64,000 bases of DNA, from positions 6,386,854 to 6,450,853 of the forward strand of contig CP093830.1 in NCBI GenBank assembly GCA_033063855.1, read 5' to 3'. Made by a program: the position numbers and the translations under genes. The notes below the pieces were generated by a model. It searched no databases, was not told the DNA's origin, and saw only the letters and a list, made by a program, of their open reading frames with translations. The DNA comes from Smittia aterrima (lineage: Eukaryota; Arthropoda; Insecta; Diptera; Chironomidae). This document shows positions 36,901 to 51,900 of this stretch, in pieces; the first letter of the stretch is position 1, and each line of letters opens with the position of its first letter.

Positions 36901-39900
36901 GGATCACAAAAGGCGAATGGAATCGTTGGACATAAAATGGCAATATAATAAACCACTTGACCTAAATCTCAAACGCATGTCGAGTGTGTGTGTGTTTCCT
37001 ATCGAGCAGTGATCATAATTATTAATGTTTTTAAGCTGAGAAGCAGATTTTTTGTTGAAAACAAAATCGATTAAGTTGTTCTCATCATGAGCAGGAGGGA
37101 AAATTTATTACGATCATAATTTTGGGCTCTAACGATTCACATGTTTGAAACATTTTAATCATTAAAAAGTTTTCTCTGGAAAGTTTGCTTGAAAACAAAA
37201 ATTTTTACGATACATTTACGCTTCAAACTTTTCCATTTCTTGTTTTAAGTTTCATTAAGGAAGCAATTCGAACGCCACAAAAAATCTGTTTATGTTTCTC
37301 TTTCTCATCATCCTACTCCCGCCCCACTCTGTTTCATTCCTTTCGCTCACAACGTTTACATAAGCGAAAACTGTAAATGTTTGTCCATGATAAAAACATA
37401 AATTATTTCCACTACGTGATGTTATTAAGCTCTGAAAACCACGAAACACTACATCATCATTTTCTTTTGAAAATGTAGATGAGTTGGAGAGATTGGATGG
37501 CGACTTGGAAGCGAGAGCTTTGCTGTGTGATGTAAAGCCGCTAATTTACAGTGACCTCTCTATTCCTTCTACGCTCGACAAGTTCCAGGCCTCCAACGTG
37601 TGAGGTGGAAAATCCTTTGTTTGCACAAAATTTCAGTTTCTGTTGTTTTCCTTCTTTTGTTGTATCACGATGATGAAAAATCAATAAGCTCATTATGTTT
37701 AGCCCTGCTTTCTTTCGAGCCCTGCTCAGCACTTTTGTTCTGTCAGTTTTTTTTTCTCTCTCTCTAGCCACATCGGAAATTTATTGCAATCTAATTTTCT
37801 GTTTGTTTAATGCCTTGAAAAATCGAATGTGTACGATGAGTAAGTCACAAGGATTTAATTTCCTTTGATGAATTCTTTCGATTTGACTGAACTGCTGAAC
37901 TCTCTCTCTCTCTTTCTACTTAGAGTTGAAAGGATAATTGTAATAATTTTGTTCTCCCTCCTCTTGCATTCTTTTGAAAGCCGCAATGTTTCATAGAACA
38001 TATAAAATTCATGTCAGAACTGCCCAATGCTGATGGATCGTCATAATTATAGTTATTATAATGTCCCGAAGGGGTTCATTGAGTTCACCCTTTCGATACG
38101 AGTACATCGAGAGAAATAATTGAAGAGCGTTCTCTTACGAAACTAAAACTTTGTAAAGCTAAATGCTTAAGCTATTATCAGGCTTGTTTATTCAATTAAT
38201 GAAGCCATAATCCTCTTTTAATCTTGAAGATCTGTGCGTGCGGTTCCGAAACAATTTTAGCTTTAAATCCTGGCCTTGGTTGTGCTAAGTTTTGAAGACG
38301 ACCTGTGAGAACTTTCATAAATAATGAGGCGAGCTTCTGATTGATTTATTTGATCGATATCAAAAGTGTTTTTTTGGTTGTTCAGTTGCAAACGCTGTGG
38401 CTTTCTGTGAGGATTCCATTGGATTGCTGTTTTGATTTGACAACTGACAACTTTTCTGACATGACGGCGAACGGAAAAAAAAGTTTGTCAATCAAAATTC
38501 GATTGATTAATTATAATTAATCCAAGCATAAACAATAACCGAGCTGAATGTCAGTCGGTATCCAAAAGTTTAATGCTCCAACGGATTTTTGCTTGTGAGC
38601 TCTCTTTTTTGATTAATTGAAAAAAGTAATTTATTGCTGGCGCCCCTCAAAACAAATGAGTGGGCGACTCCATTAGCGTTTTGTAATTTTCGATGCGGGG
38701 AACTCTAATAACCTTCAATCTACCAACCCCCAAAATGATTTTTAATGTTGTGAACAAGAGCAGCCAGTCGCAGTTGACATGCTGGTATTTAACATCAAAA
38801 TAAATGACAATTCAGGTCGATCAATCGTTGGAGTTTATTTGATTTCGCCGTTAATGTTTCATCCGGTCTCTCTCTTTTATTGCGATGGAAAATCGTTTTC
38901 AAGTGACAGTGCGGGGGTGGAAAAATCATTTCTTTGTGTTCCTCCCCCTGTCGATTGAAGGAAGCTGCAGAATGACGATAATTTCTCAATCTTTAAGTTG
39001 AAACCGACAATTGAGGGGAGAAAATTCACTGCTCGTAAATCGCAAATTAATAATCTGCACTCTACTGTGAGTCCTTAGAGACTTATTTCCCTTCACCCTT
39101 AGAAACCATCCACCCTCGTTATTCGCCCATTTGTAACGATAGTAATGAGCTTAAGATTTGATGATTACGGCCTCGCAATAAAATGTTATTCACTGCACGC
39201 AACTCATTAGAAAAGAACACAAAAGTTCTTCGCCATAATGGAAACTTTTGTTCTTCAATATGTTCACTTCTTTCCGTTTGTGTAAACGTTAACAGCAAGA
39301 ATCAGTGGTTTGACTCTTTTGTTGTCATTCATCCGCAATGCAACACATTCTTTTCATCTCGAAATGCATTTCTGAGAGAACAGGTGAAGAGAACACGATA
39401 ACAACCTCTTCACAATTTTCCATTAAGGCAAATGCATTCAAACAAAAGTTGGTTCAATATAAAGCTCTCGACTTACAGCAAAGTTGAAAGTTTAAATTGA
39501 AGCCACAAAGAGCTGAGGGCTGTTCTAATAAATTTTGAGTGTAAAATGTTTCCCGCAATTTGACAAAAGTGCAGACCAGATGTAAAGTATGAGAAACTTT
39601 CTCTATTGTTCGTGTTACCATGACTAATGTCGAAGAAAATGAAGGAGATTTTTATTGGATTTAATTACACCGACCTAGCAAATGTTGTATGTGGCCGATG
39701 GGGATCATTAGTTTGCGGTCGAATATATTTGCTCGCCCTCAACTTATTACACAGTTTATTCGCACTGATAATTGAGCGAGTGGAATAAGCCTCATTTGTT
39801 ATCATTGATGGGATTCTAGCATGCGAGACACGGCCGGAGTCCGTTTCAAAATGATTTGCTTTCTCTGATGGGGCGAACAAATACTTCGCTTTCATAGCTG

Positions 39901-42900
39901 AGTGAAGATAGAGTGTCGGTATTAATTAACGTTGATCTATGAAACGAAATGAAACGCATAAAAATTGTAATAGAAGCGATGTTGTTAGTAAAGGCACGAG
40001 TGAGCTTCATTGCCGCGATGATAAACCGAGGCATGAAAATTTCAGCAACAATGCTCTTAATGAAACTTTAGCGCGAATGGAAAATTCGCAGTGGAATGTT
40101 CGAGTCTAGAATTTCGCAGCTAATGGAAATTCTTTTGCGACTGTAGCTTCGCGTATGCTCAACATTCTGTTTAACCGAGTTAGTAGCTTAATTACCGGAG
40201 GAAAGGTTTCAAAGTAATTGAGAGAAGCATGTAAGACACACACAAAATGAATCTTTAACAACTTTACCCCACAAACTCACCAGACACGATCGAAAAGCTT
40301 AAAAGTTTAATGATGTGAAGAAATAATTGTAAAGCAGCTTAGATCAATTTTCAACCATTAAAGTCTACTCAACAATTTCTAAAGTCGTATTGAAAAATGT
40401 TTTATTGTCAAAAGTTCATTTCAAACATTCCCTCGAGTCGTCTCATTTTCATTCAGATCGTGTTCTTATCAACTGAATGGCTGAATTCCATTTCTTCATT
40501 GTTTCTTTCCACATATCTCGAGGATAGAAGAGAAACTGATAAGAGAGTAATGGGCAAAAGCCATGAGACGTCAAATATCGAAGAGGAAACTATGCAAACA
40601 TTTCTCTTCGCTTTCCTCAACATGGCAAAATTGGAAATTGCAGTTGAAAGGCAAAAGTCGAACAAAAGAGTTGAGGAATTTCTATTCAATGAGAGCACAA
40701 GACAGAAATATCGTCGGCAAGACACAGATTTTGATGCTCGCGCAAAGGCAAATCTTTCTCTCCCTCTTTTGCATTTCGTTCCACATCAAAGAATCTTTTT
40801 CTTTTTATTGCTCCATGCTCGAGACTCAAACATCGTAAGATGGCGGATAGCGGCAAGCTCCTTCTCCGCCTGATTAAATCATTTTTAAAGCGAAGAAGAA
40901 TTTCGAAGGATTTTTTTATGAGCTTTTTCGCCGCACAAACAACATGCATGAATGTATGAATGGATATGAAGGCAATTTGAATTTTTATCGTTCCTAGCTT
41001 TTATCTACATTGACGTTAGACGGAGAAGGAGAAAAAGAAAACTCTGCGATGCTTTCAAGGAAGATTAAATTTGCCTTTTGCACAAGTTGTGGTATTTTTA
41101 AATTCTAGCGAGCAGCAACACCTCGCTTGCTTGTTATTTGTAAGGATTTTCCAAGCTTAGTGTTCGCCTTTCCTTCAGTGTCGACTTTCAAAAGGAGCCG
41201 ACAGAATTTGTGGCCTGAAAAATTAAAGGAAGAGTCAAGAGTGGTGTCTTGCTGGTGGCCTCGACAACACTCACTTCCGTGCGAGCATGCAAACTGGCAT
41301 ATTTCATTGTGAAGCTTTTAATTTTCCTGTAAAAAGTTTATGGTTTAATTCCATGTTTCTGCTTTCCTTTCATGCTTCGCAAGCATTATACAAGAGACTT
41401 AATGATAAGGAAAGTAGTTTGCTGGTTCTTTGGCTTCTGTTCCTTGTAATTTAATAAAGTCCCAGTTTTTGACTTTCTATTTGCTCAATATTTCGCGTCA
41501 TCCTGCTCAACAAAGAAAAATTATTCCTTCATGTCATCATGAATCTTCATTATTTATGACAACGATTGCCATTTTAATTTCATTTTTGGCGTCTCTTTGC
41601 TGTCGTCGTGTGCATAAACTTAGCTTTTAAAGGCCGTTGACTCGCTTTTTGTGTGAGCTCAAAGCTTTTTCGATTGTTGGCGACGAGGATTATAAATTAT
41701 TTAATAAATAATGAACATTCTCGGTTTAATGTGTCATGCTCGTGTCTTCGTCTGTCAAAAGCATTTAATTATTCAATGCGTACATTAAAAGTTCATTGCT
41801 TGACATTTATGTTGAAGTCTTCCACTCAAACATTGAATTATTGATTTCGAAGAAAAACTGATGAAAGCTTATGCGGCAAACTTTTATTTCCACTCTCATT
41901 TAGGAAGCTTTCCACTACTCAGCAGTTTTCAATGGCTTACAGCATTAACAAAGAGCTTCTAACTGTTTGCACCGCCAGTTTGTTCGTCTATTTGCTTTAG
42001 CTTTTTCAATTTCACTCGAAAAAGCGTTGCACGAAGCATGAGGCATAAATGAAGTTGCATGAGCAATGCCGAGAAGAGCAAACATCGTTTTCCTTATTTC
42101 AATATTCATGAGTTTCTCTGCTTTGTGCCTTTTTATAGTTTTGTGGAAGGATCGAGAGGGAGATTGGGTGATAAAATGTTGGCCTCGGCAGTCACTCTAC
42201 TAATTTCTGATGTTGAATTTTTCATGAGCCATCTAATTCACTCAAATTGTGTTTTAGTGTCAAAGCCCGTCGAGCGATGGCAAAGAGACTTTTGTTGTTT
42301 CGGAAGTTTTGCTAATTAAATTCCAAGCTTTTTCCATGCAAGCCTTCGCATGTCGACTGAGCGATGATTCATGAGGCAATTTAACGGCGAAAGTTCAACA
42401 CTTTATTGAGTTTCTGACGCTTTGATTGAGCCTCGATTAACAAATTCATCAAACTTTATTGATTGACAATGACGTATCGCCTCGACATTTGAAGGCTCCG
42501 ACGCTTCTGCCTGTCGAACAGCATCGTGTGAACAAATAAGGCGAGTGAAGGCACATTCGAGCAATCATTTTGAGTGACATGGAAAAAATACATGAAAAAT
42601 CTCGTGCGAGAGAACGAAATGTGTTAGGCATGCTAAGCGCATGAAAAAAATCCCCATGACTGCCGATGAGGGAAAATATGATGCAAATACGTGATCCCGA
42701 AAAAGAAAAGCAAAGTCGAAGGTGGAATATGCAGTTGTGTGGAGCTCAGATGTTTGATGACAATTTATCGATTCGATCCGAGTACGAGCAATAAACTTTT
42801 CCTTCTTTTCGTTGACGCTCTGCTCTTTAAAGATTTCTCAAAAGGATGCAAATATTAAATTCTTTATCGGCTTTCATGTGTGATTGAGTCACGTACCAGC

Positions 42901-45900
42901 TGCATGACCCAATTAAGAGGGAGACGAGAGACTTTGAAGCTCCAATTGAGTAATGAGCGAAGTTCCGATTTTCCATTTCTCAACCGACACCTGCTAGAAG
43001 TTTCTAAAAGTTCTCTAATCGATTTGAGTTGTTTCGTGAGTGTCGTCAAAAGCATCACTCGGCATCGAACGTGCTGAAGATTTTCACAAACTCGAACCTG
43101 TCGCTCACCCCAATTCCATTTGGTTTTCTTTTTTTTTCGATCGACATCTCAATGAAGGCTCTCTCACTCGCTTTTCATAGGAATCACATTTCAAAAAGTA
43201 AATTGTCTGTACAGTGTTTTTCCATTTGACATTTTAGGGAGTTTTCTCCGGGGCTTGTTGATTATTTTCTGAGATTAAAACCAACAAAGGTCGGAAAGTC
43301 CTTTTAATAAACTCGTACTTTACTTGCTCGTTACGTCTTGTTTCCTTCTCCCTTCTGCAATGTGCGAGCATTTGAAGGATAGATTGAAATGTAAACGACA
43401 ACGTGATTCTAAGTTGATTAGGGATGCAAAAATTTCGAGTGACAATGTTATCAGGAAAGTTTCCTCGTAGCAGGCATGTTGCCTGAAATTTCACATTTCG
43501 AGTCGATTAAAGGGAAAGCGAACTTCTGCACACGTTCATTTTAATGACATCGACATGCTGCCGTCATTTTGTTTCGTGACAAATAAAATTTCCATCACTT
43601 AGTAAAATTAAACACTTTTTGCATAAGGCGTAACACAAACTATCGCTCTGTAGTTGATTATCTTCAATTAAACGCTCGTAAAATGTGTCGAAATAGAGCT
43701 CGAGATTAATTATTCACGACTCTTCATCAACCTGCGAGGGATTTTGATGATAAAACGATTGTCGACTCATTAAAAAGTTTAATTTGTTTCACAAAAACTT
43801 TCGTAGAGGGGATTAACAAGTTTTCCCCGCGGAAAGTTTCACTTGTAAGTTCGAATGGAAAAGTTCGAAGCGTCGAATTCAAAATGTGTCGAATGCAAAC
43901 TATAGCGAAGCGAGAAATAAATTGAAAAGAAATTGTCATTTGAAATGCGTCAAACTTTGAACGTCGCATAATAAAATTCAATTTCACCGACAAAACGTTC
44001 TTGAGTTTATCGAAACAGGAACGAAATCAAATAGAACGAAGTGAAATTGAATGGAAATTAAGCTCATTCAACTTGTTGAGGAGAACAGAATTTTCGTAAA
44101 CGAGAAGGAGAACTCGAGTGGTTCATCATTATCGTTAATGATCCTCCAATTAAATATAAATAAGAAAACTTCTCGTCTCACAAGTTCGTTAGTCAAATCG
44201 TAGAAGTTCATTAAATTATTTTAATTCCATTATCATTAAAATGAAGTTGCAGGAGTTTACTTCTTGTCTTGAATTATTGAACAGTTTTATTGAAGAGTTA
44301 AGATGCTTAGATGCTTTCTGCTGCAGCGATAAACCTTTTCTTTTCATCTCTTTTAATTGGTTTCCGTAATGGAAGGAAAAGGTCTCAAAGGGACCTAAAA
44401 ATAGACATAAAACTTTGTTAGCCATGGCGAGTGCGAGAGAGTGAGAGCTTTGATGGCTTATTTACGTTGTTGGCTTAGGCAAAAAAAAAGCAGAGGCAGA
44501 CAACCCCGTCCGATTCATTCCGCGCAAATGGATGAGGGGGTAGGTCGATTCGAAAAGCTTTTATTTGTTTTTATTTTCGCTTCTGCCTTCTCTCCGTGCA
44601 TTGCTCTTTGGGGAAAAATAAAAGCATCCGTCTAGAAGAGGTTCTTCACATCACTCGCTTGGCTTTTGGTTGCGGCGGAAACACTTGAATCATTAATGTC
44701 GCATTTTGTTTGCGACGAGCAAAGCTTTGCAACTGACGGCATCATCGCAATTTTTGTTTCTTCTTCTTCAAACTAATCGGATTTTTTTCAATTCTTTGCA
44801 GGTCTCACAGTAACAGTTCCGAGTCTAGCAGTCGAGGTGCACTTCGAGTCACCCGACAGCGGTTTCTTTTTGAAACACTCGCCACGACAGAGCGTGTCTG
44901 ATGTCGCTTCGAGTCAGTCATCACTGAGGGGCGTCGTGAAGACCCCACAAGACACAATCCTCTCTGTCGATAAGTTCACTGTCGTGCAGACGACGCAACC
45001 TGTTTCGATTCGTGCTAGCTATGGCCCGTTCTCGACAAAGCAAACTGTACCTGCGAGATACATCGTACCGGATATTACCGAAACAACAACTGACAACTCA
45101 CATTCGACAGTTACGACATCGCAGAACGCTACTCAGGCGCTTCTCGATCTTCAGCAACAGTCAAACTTACATTTAGATATTTCAGCGCATTTAGTGCGCT
45201 CAACTATCCCAAGAGACTCGCCAGTCTTGCGAGTTCTCTTTCACGCTGGAGCTGATCCTGGAGGACACTTGCAAAGACAGAAGATCTGCGTTCTTCTTCA
45301 TGTTTCAATGAACAACAAGACTCCATTGAAAGGTCGATGCATTCCTGAAGGAGAAGATGGCGTTTGCGTTGCTGAAGTCGTCGTTCCATCAAATTGGTGG
45401 CCAGCAATGCCACCACCTGAAAAGGATGGAGTTCCATCACAACCACAAAAGACACCCCAAAGATTTGTTCAAGTCTCGTACAGTGTGTTCGAGCCGCCAG
45501 CAAAAAATCCTGAACAATGTGAACCAAAAGTACAGATTCAACCACTCACTTCGTTTGCGAAGGTAAAGTTTGAAATTATTTTATAAATAAAATGAAGTTA
45601 ACTTGTGAATTCTCAGGTTCCCTTGGTTCCTTCAATGACAACTTACAAAGAACTACGCGCTGATGACTTGCTGACGATGCTTGTCCCACAACAACCACTT
45701 TACCCGCTCTCGAAAATTCACGTTCCCGTTTTTCTGCAACCACAGCCAGGACAGAATGTTGCAGTGTTCATTGTGAGGTAGGAGCTTGAAATTCAATTAA
45801 AGTTTTCCAATGAAAATCTCTCTCTCGTCGTCGCATCGTGGAATGAATCAAAGTCCGATTAGTTTTATCTGATTCGAGAGGTCGCAAATCCTATTTCTGT

Positions 45901-48900
45901 TCATTAATTTTCCACATGTGACGCTAGACAATTCGCCGACAACTCGGTGATTTGCTAATCACAATGGAGCAGAAAAAGGGAGACGAGAGAAGAGATTAAA
46001 TCGGTCGAATGACAATTGTTTTCCATCCATCTTCCTCGAAACGATTTCCTTTTTTGCCTATTGTTAGATTCGCCATTATCGCCCACAATCCATTATTTCT
46101 TCTGCGACTACTGTGGAAGATAAATTCTGAAGACAAATGATCAGACAAAACTTTTAAACCTTTCCTAGACTGCAGACTTTCCATTGTTTCCCTAGATCCG
46201 CTTTATAATTCGATTTCGATTGATGTGGCTTTTCTTTCATTTATTTGTACGGCCGGAATTTCCATTGGAGTTTTCTATCGGAAAAATTGAAATGAAAAAC
46301 TCATAATCGAATTCTATGAAGTGGAAATAATTGAATTTGCCGGACCGGCGGGAAAAGCTTTTAAAAGCTTTTTGTTGGAGAGCTTTTTTTTATTGTGAGC
46401 TTCAAGAGATTTTTTTGCGTTGTCATAAAAGTTGATTTATTGAGTTTTCCATTAACGAAAGCCTTAACTTGTTTATCAAAGCGCAAATTTAATTCAATTA
46501 AGTTAAAAGAACAATTTCTTGAAATTTCGTCGGCGACAATGAGCGAATAAGTTTATTTTGATTTTTAATCGGATTAAATTTGCAAAGGATAATTCTCCTC
46601 GACTGTTGGTTCAAGGATGAGTTTGCTTCGCCAGCATTCGAGTCTGTCTGACTTCCTACGCACATTCTCTTAGTCTCTACAAACATCAATGAATCTCTAT
46701 TGTAAAAGTAAACTTTCCTCTAATCAATCGAGCAAACTCGGAAGGTTTCATCTTCATCCTTTAGTTGCTGTGATATTCAACCCTCATCTCTCTTACCATG
46801 AGAGGTCATTGGTATTATCAATCCATCCATTACTCGCTTGAAGCGAGTCGCTTCCATTAGTACCAACAACTTTTTACAACTCGAGAAAAGTTCGTGAGAT
46901 TAATTAAATTATTAAAGTTAGTTCAACGAGTTATTACTCCGTAATCTGTTGTTATCACTTATTTGTCATAACTCTACTCGCAAATGTCTCTGGAGTCGTT
47001 GCTTTAAATCTCAAGGATAAGTACATCGAGTCGTAAAAAGTTCATCAGCAACCATCAAAATGGAAAAGGCAAATAAAAGTTTCTCCTACAAAGTAAATAT
47101 TTTCATTTCACCATTTGCCGTTGCGACTGTTTTTCCAGGACGGCGAATATAAATAAATTTTCGATGTCTGATATCTGTCGGTCTACACGTTCATGCAACA
47201 ACATTGCCTCGAGCTCAAATTTCCCTTCTCTTATTGCTTCATGAAGTCGAATTGTTGGAAGCGGGAGAGGATAATCCGATTACGCGATAAAATTGATATT
47301 TTCTGTTCGATTCCGACGCTTCTCCAAGCGAACACAAAAGTAATTTTCAAAAATCATTTTCCGAAACAAAAAACTTTTTCAAGCAATTAAGAAAGTTTCG
47401 AACAATTTTTCCAATTATCAACAACTTGATTCCAACGATCGCTGCTGCTACGAACCTTTGCGGATTAAAAGTTTTTCAATTTAATAAATTAAAAATTCCG
47501 GGAACATAAACTTTGATGGATAGTCTCCCTCGCTTTGCGGTCGTTTGTTTCCTCGAAGACAATAAGTTGACTTAAAGTTGTTCATTCAATGATAAATAAT
47601 TTGTAAATACGAAGAGAAGATTCAATTGATTGCATAATTGTCGATTGCAGTGAATAAACATTTATCAATCGATTTCCGAGAAGTTTCTCAATTGATTTCT
47701 AAGAAGAAAGAAACTAAATTTATTGTTTTTGTTAAACTTCTTACAGAGCTCGAGTTAAAGGAGGAATGAGAATTTTGGGAGCTTCAGCATCGTCAGACGA
47801 TTGGAACGTGTCAGTTGAAAAGGAAAACTCCAAACACACAGTCGCACGAGTAACTGCATTCAGGAAAGATCAAGACCCCGACAGTCCAACTCGACAACAA
47901 GATGATCTCAATGGAAACAAGTAATGACGAACTTTTCAACTTTTTATTGCACAAATATTCAATTTTCACAACTTTCTCTTTCCGATTAGAATCGTCGAAG
48001 TTTTTTCATGGCTTCTGGAAGTGGCAAATGACACAAAGGAGCATTGGGATGGATCGAGGATTGTTTGGTCAGTGAGTTATGTTCATGATGGGCCAAAGGC
48101 AAAGGATATGTCAGCTGAAACGATTTTGCCTCATGAAGAACATCGCAAGAAACTCGTAGCGAAGCTTGAGATTCAAAAAGATGACATTCAATCGGTTCTT
48201 CCGATTTCAAAGGTTTGCATGACATTTAAACTCTACTGAATGGAACTTTAAGGTTTGTTGCACTTTCAGAACTGGGAGCTGATGAATACAGCAGTTCTAA
48301 CCGGCCGACAAGTGTCACAGGTCATGAAAGTCTTCATTGTCACTCAGGCTGGGAAAGTTGCAGACGTGACGCTTCAAAGCTCTTGCCATGCTGAAGATGA
48401 AAGTGTCATTAAGGTAAGTGTTTGCTTCTCTCCTTCATTCTATTCGCATTTTGCTCTTTGTGGCGGTCACGAACAATGAATTTTTAATCTTGTTCCAACG
48501 ACGTCCTATGCATCACATCAGTCTAGCATCGCATCGCAATGTTCGTATCAGGATTGAGATTATTGGGCTTCATTTATAATTCAATCAAATGGAATTTCGA
48601 CCAGAACTGAAGTCGAAGAGCAACTGACATTTCACTGAACTAAAACTCGTTCAACGAGAAAAACAAATTTGCAACTGAATCTGCAGGAACTTTAAGATAA
48701 ACAAGAAAGCTTTCAAAGGATTCTCAAGCTCATTGAATATTTTATTTCTTTTCGGGGTTAAGATGAAACTTGAAGACAAAAATCGTCCGCAAATTGTTTC
48801 AAATGTTTTGACTTGGTCAATTTAATTTTATTGTGATCTGACTTTAATTCCTTTAACTGGTCTTGAATTAATTCTTATTCGTTTGATAAGAGAACGAAAC

Positions 48901-51900
48901 TTTGAAGTCAATCCAATCAGAAAATTTTGTTTACCAGCAAACAATAAAGTTGATTAAGAAAATGGCTAAGTTTCCAATTGAATTAAATTCATATCGAATC
49001 TACTCGAAACATTGGCCACAAAGTATCATCATTGGATTAAATTTCAAGCACTTTTGAATGGAAAAAGTTTAAAGTTTGGAATTGAAAGCTTTGCAGCCGT
49101 CGCTTAAGCAAAGAAAGAACTTTTCAACTCAATCAAGTTTGATTGACTTCGTATTTGCATAAATTGCTGAGATCAAATGCGATGAAAGCTTTAAAGTTGA
49201 TTCATCTTCATCTCAATCGCAAGAACTATCAGCAAGAAACCGCGTTCAGGAGTAAAATTGAATTTAATTTTCCAATTCGAAGGATTTTTATTGAAATTTC
49301 ATTTTCTTTAAAAAGTTTTTTCTTATTCAATCGAATTTCTCATTTGACGATAAACTTTCTTGGTTGGTAGTCTTTGAATACATAGTTCTCAATCGAAATA
49401 TTGCAAGTGAAGGAAAATCTTCGGAACTTCAAGAAACCGAAAGAAAAAATAAATAATTCAAACGGCAGAGGAACAAGAAGGAATTCGTGTTCAGTTTTCC
49501 ATCCGCCAACAGAAGAATTTATGGCTCAACGCAATATTTCGCGTTTATTTCTTTCCTCCGAGTTGCCTGATGCTTCTTCAAACATTAAACGAATAAAGTT
49601 CTTCTCCACGGAATCTGATAAGTCGACATGAATCAACAACGGCGCGGTTGGAAGAAAAGTCTTCATGTACACAACAATTTTCGTGTGTTTTTCTTCAACC
49701 ACACCGAGACAAAGACAATAACAGCAAAGAGAATTATTATGACAAAAGAAATGAAACGAGAAAAACTTTCTTAAAAGAAAAACAAAAAAGTTCTTTAAGG
49801 AAAGAAAAACTCTCGAAAAAATCAAGAGAATTCTGAAATGAAGCAATTTTGTTTTCCTCTCGAGGCGACCAACGAATAATGGAATTTCGCGAACGAACGT
49901 GTGCTTTGGAGCTTGGTTGACAAAGAATTCAAATTGAATTTCCATGCTTTGACGCATTTTGATGATTGAAGGGACGAAACCTTTAAGCAAAATTATTTTC
50001 TGTCGATGTCTCTGTCACTCCTTTGCTTTTCTCGGTTTCAGCGCCTTTTTGTGATAGTTGGTTGAAGTTTAAAAGAGCAAGCAACTCTTGAAAGCTTTTA
50101 GATTGAACAAGTTCCTGACGAGAGATAAAGCTTAAAGGATTATTTTTGTTAATTAAGAATTTCTCGCTCTGAAACTTCATAAAAGCTTAATTTGATGAAG
50201 AAGTTGTTAAGATTTTGCTGAAACAAGATGAACTGCTGCAGTGAAAAGCTTGACGAGGTAATCTTGAGCATTTTACGTGGCGTCGTTAGCTCATTTCCTT
50301 CTCAAGCACCGTTTTGCGTTCTCATTGTGGAGCGATTTGTATTCACATCTTCACTCACTTCACTTTTCCCGTCTGTCGACTCCGCAAACTTTTTACGAGA
50401 TGAAAGGCTGCGAAAACATCACGTTGAAGCATTTGCTTTGATTATCGAACATTGGCGCGTTAATGATGGAAAAGGAAAGTTCTCGGTGACCGATTCAAGG
50501 CCAATTCCGCCTTCGTGTGACTCTGCGCATCTCAAGATGAAGAATTCAGCTACGTGATCAATTACCAGAGAAAGTTTTCCTTCGACCAGAAGCAGAAATA
50601 TTTTCTCGACATCGTAAAGAAACAAGAAAGAAATGTTTATGGAAATTTCTGACATCGAGCAGAGAAAAGTTTGACAGCAAGGCAAACTTTAGCTAAACTT
50701 TTGCAATTTTTCATCTAAACTCGATGACAACTCTGGAGGTGATGCAGGGGAAGGGAAACAACTTTAATTAAAGAATGAAGCTTAGAATAATGAAGAGACT
50801 GACGTCGGATTAACGCGTCACAATTGCGTTAACTTTTCTTCTTAATTTTTCCGGCTCTTGAGTTTTGTTGTCGCAACGTTTTCCCTTCACGGGAATTTCC
50901 TGCTTTTTCTGTCGACTTAACCCAACTCAACTTCATTCAATTCGCTCGCATGCCTTTCGAGGAAGTCGAATGATAATCTCAATTCAATCAAAACCAAAAT
51001 TTATCGACATTTCACACGCGACGCTTTGTCATCCACAGGTTTCATCATCGTGCAGTTCAGTTTATGTCGACGGATCAGAACTTCGTGGCTCATCAAACGC
51101 AAGTGTTTTTGTCAAGTATGGAACTTATCAAGGACTAGCACGCTTCACAGTATGGATGCCTGAGTTCCCGTTAGAAGTCTCCGTTGCTGACTTCCGCTTG
51201 TCGCAAATCAAAGGATGGAAAATTCCCGAAGAGCACAACAGGTGAGAGAGGAGCTTATCTCGTTTGAAATTCATTTAAACTCAATCGCACGATTTCCTGC
51301 AGCGTCAACAACAAAATGAACAGAAGGAAGCGCGCGTACAACTGGAATCATCACACCGATGACTTTGTTAATGGAGTGGGTGGTGACAGGTCGAGTTGTC
51401 GTGCACGGTATCAACAAAGCTCAGTTGATGTTTTCGCAAAGTTTGTCGCAATCGATCAGGTAAGTGACGAGACATGTTCATCAAAAGGGTTTTCTAAATG
51501 AAGTCTTTATTCAGGATTCGGGTCGCGTGAGTTATTTGATTTCTCGTCGCACTGGCCTTCGCGTCACCGACCTTGTTCAACCTTTGCTCCGCATTGCTGA
51601 CCCCAAAATCGCAACGCTTCGAGGCAGAACATTACAAGGTCGCATGATGGGTCGAACTGACGTGCAAGTTCTTTCTCCGATAAACGGTCGCGTGATTGGA
51701 ACGAAGGAGATTCGAGTTGGAAGCGATAAAGTCAGCATCACGAGGCTCATCGTTCGAGTAATTTCCGGTCTTCAACTTTCTATCACGCCCGACAACTACG
51801 TTGAGAACGGATATGTTGCTGAGACTTCCGTAACGAGAAAATTAACCGCTCAATATCAAGAAGGTTTACTTGATATCGATCTTGAGTTCAATGATGGAGC

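Larger units (their letters stand above)
10026..44801 (+). other. Giant first intron (34.8 kb) of the TMEM132 gene
   Basis: Donor TTTTTG|GTAAGT at 10025/10026, acceptor TTCTTTGCAG at 44801. I find no convincing protein gene, tRNA, snoRNA, transposon or known microRNA inside. The ORFs present (the longest, at 40397-40873, is 158 residues) have low-complexity or random-looking translations. The intron holds CT microsatellites, a TAATT-rich cluster (16180-16440), a poly-T run (19441-19453) and a ratchet-type splice site at 33796|33797. Large first introns of neural receptor genes usually carry enhancers, so regulatory content is expected but not shown. Confidence 0.85.

Noticed and set aside
39365..39395. 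CAG|GTGAAG in the giant intron considered as a second ratchet site
   Set aside because: The upstream sequence is purine-rich with no pyrimidine tract, so it is not a credible acceptor.
40397..40873. 158-residue ORF on the plus strand in the giant intron
   Set aside because: Its translation has no recognisable domain, is biased to Ser/Phe/Arg and overlaps other random ORFs. No splice or promoter context.
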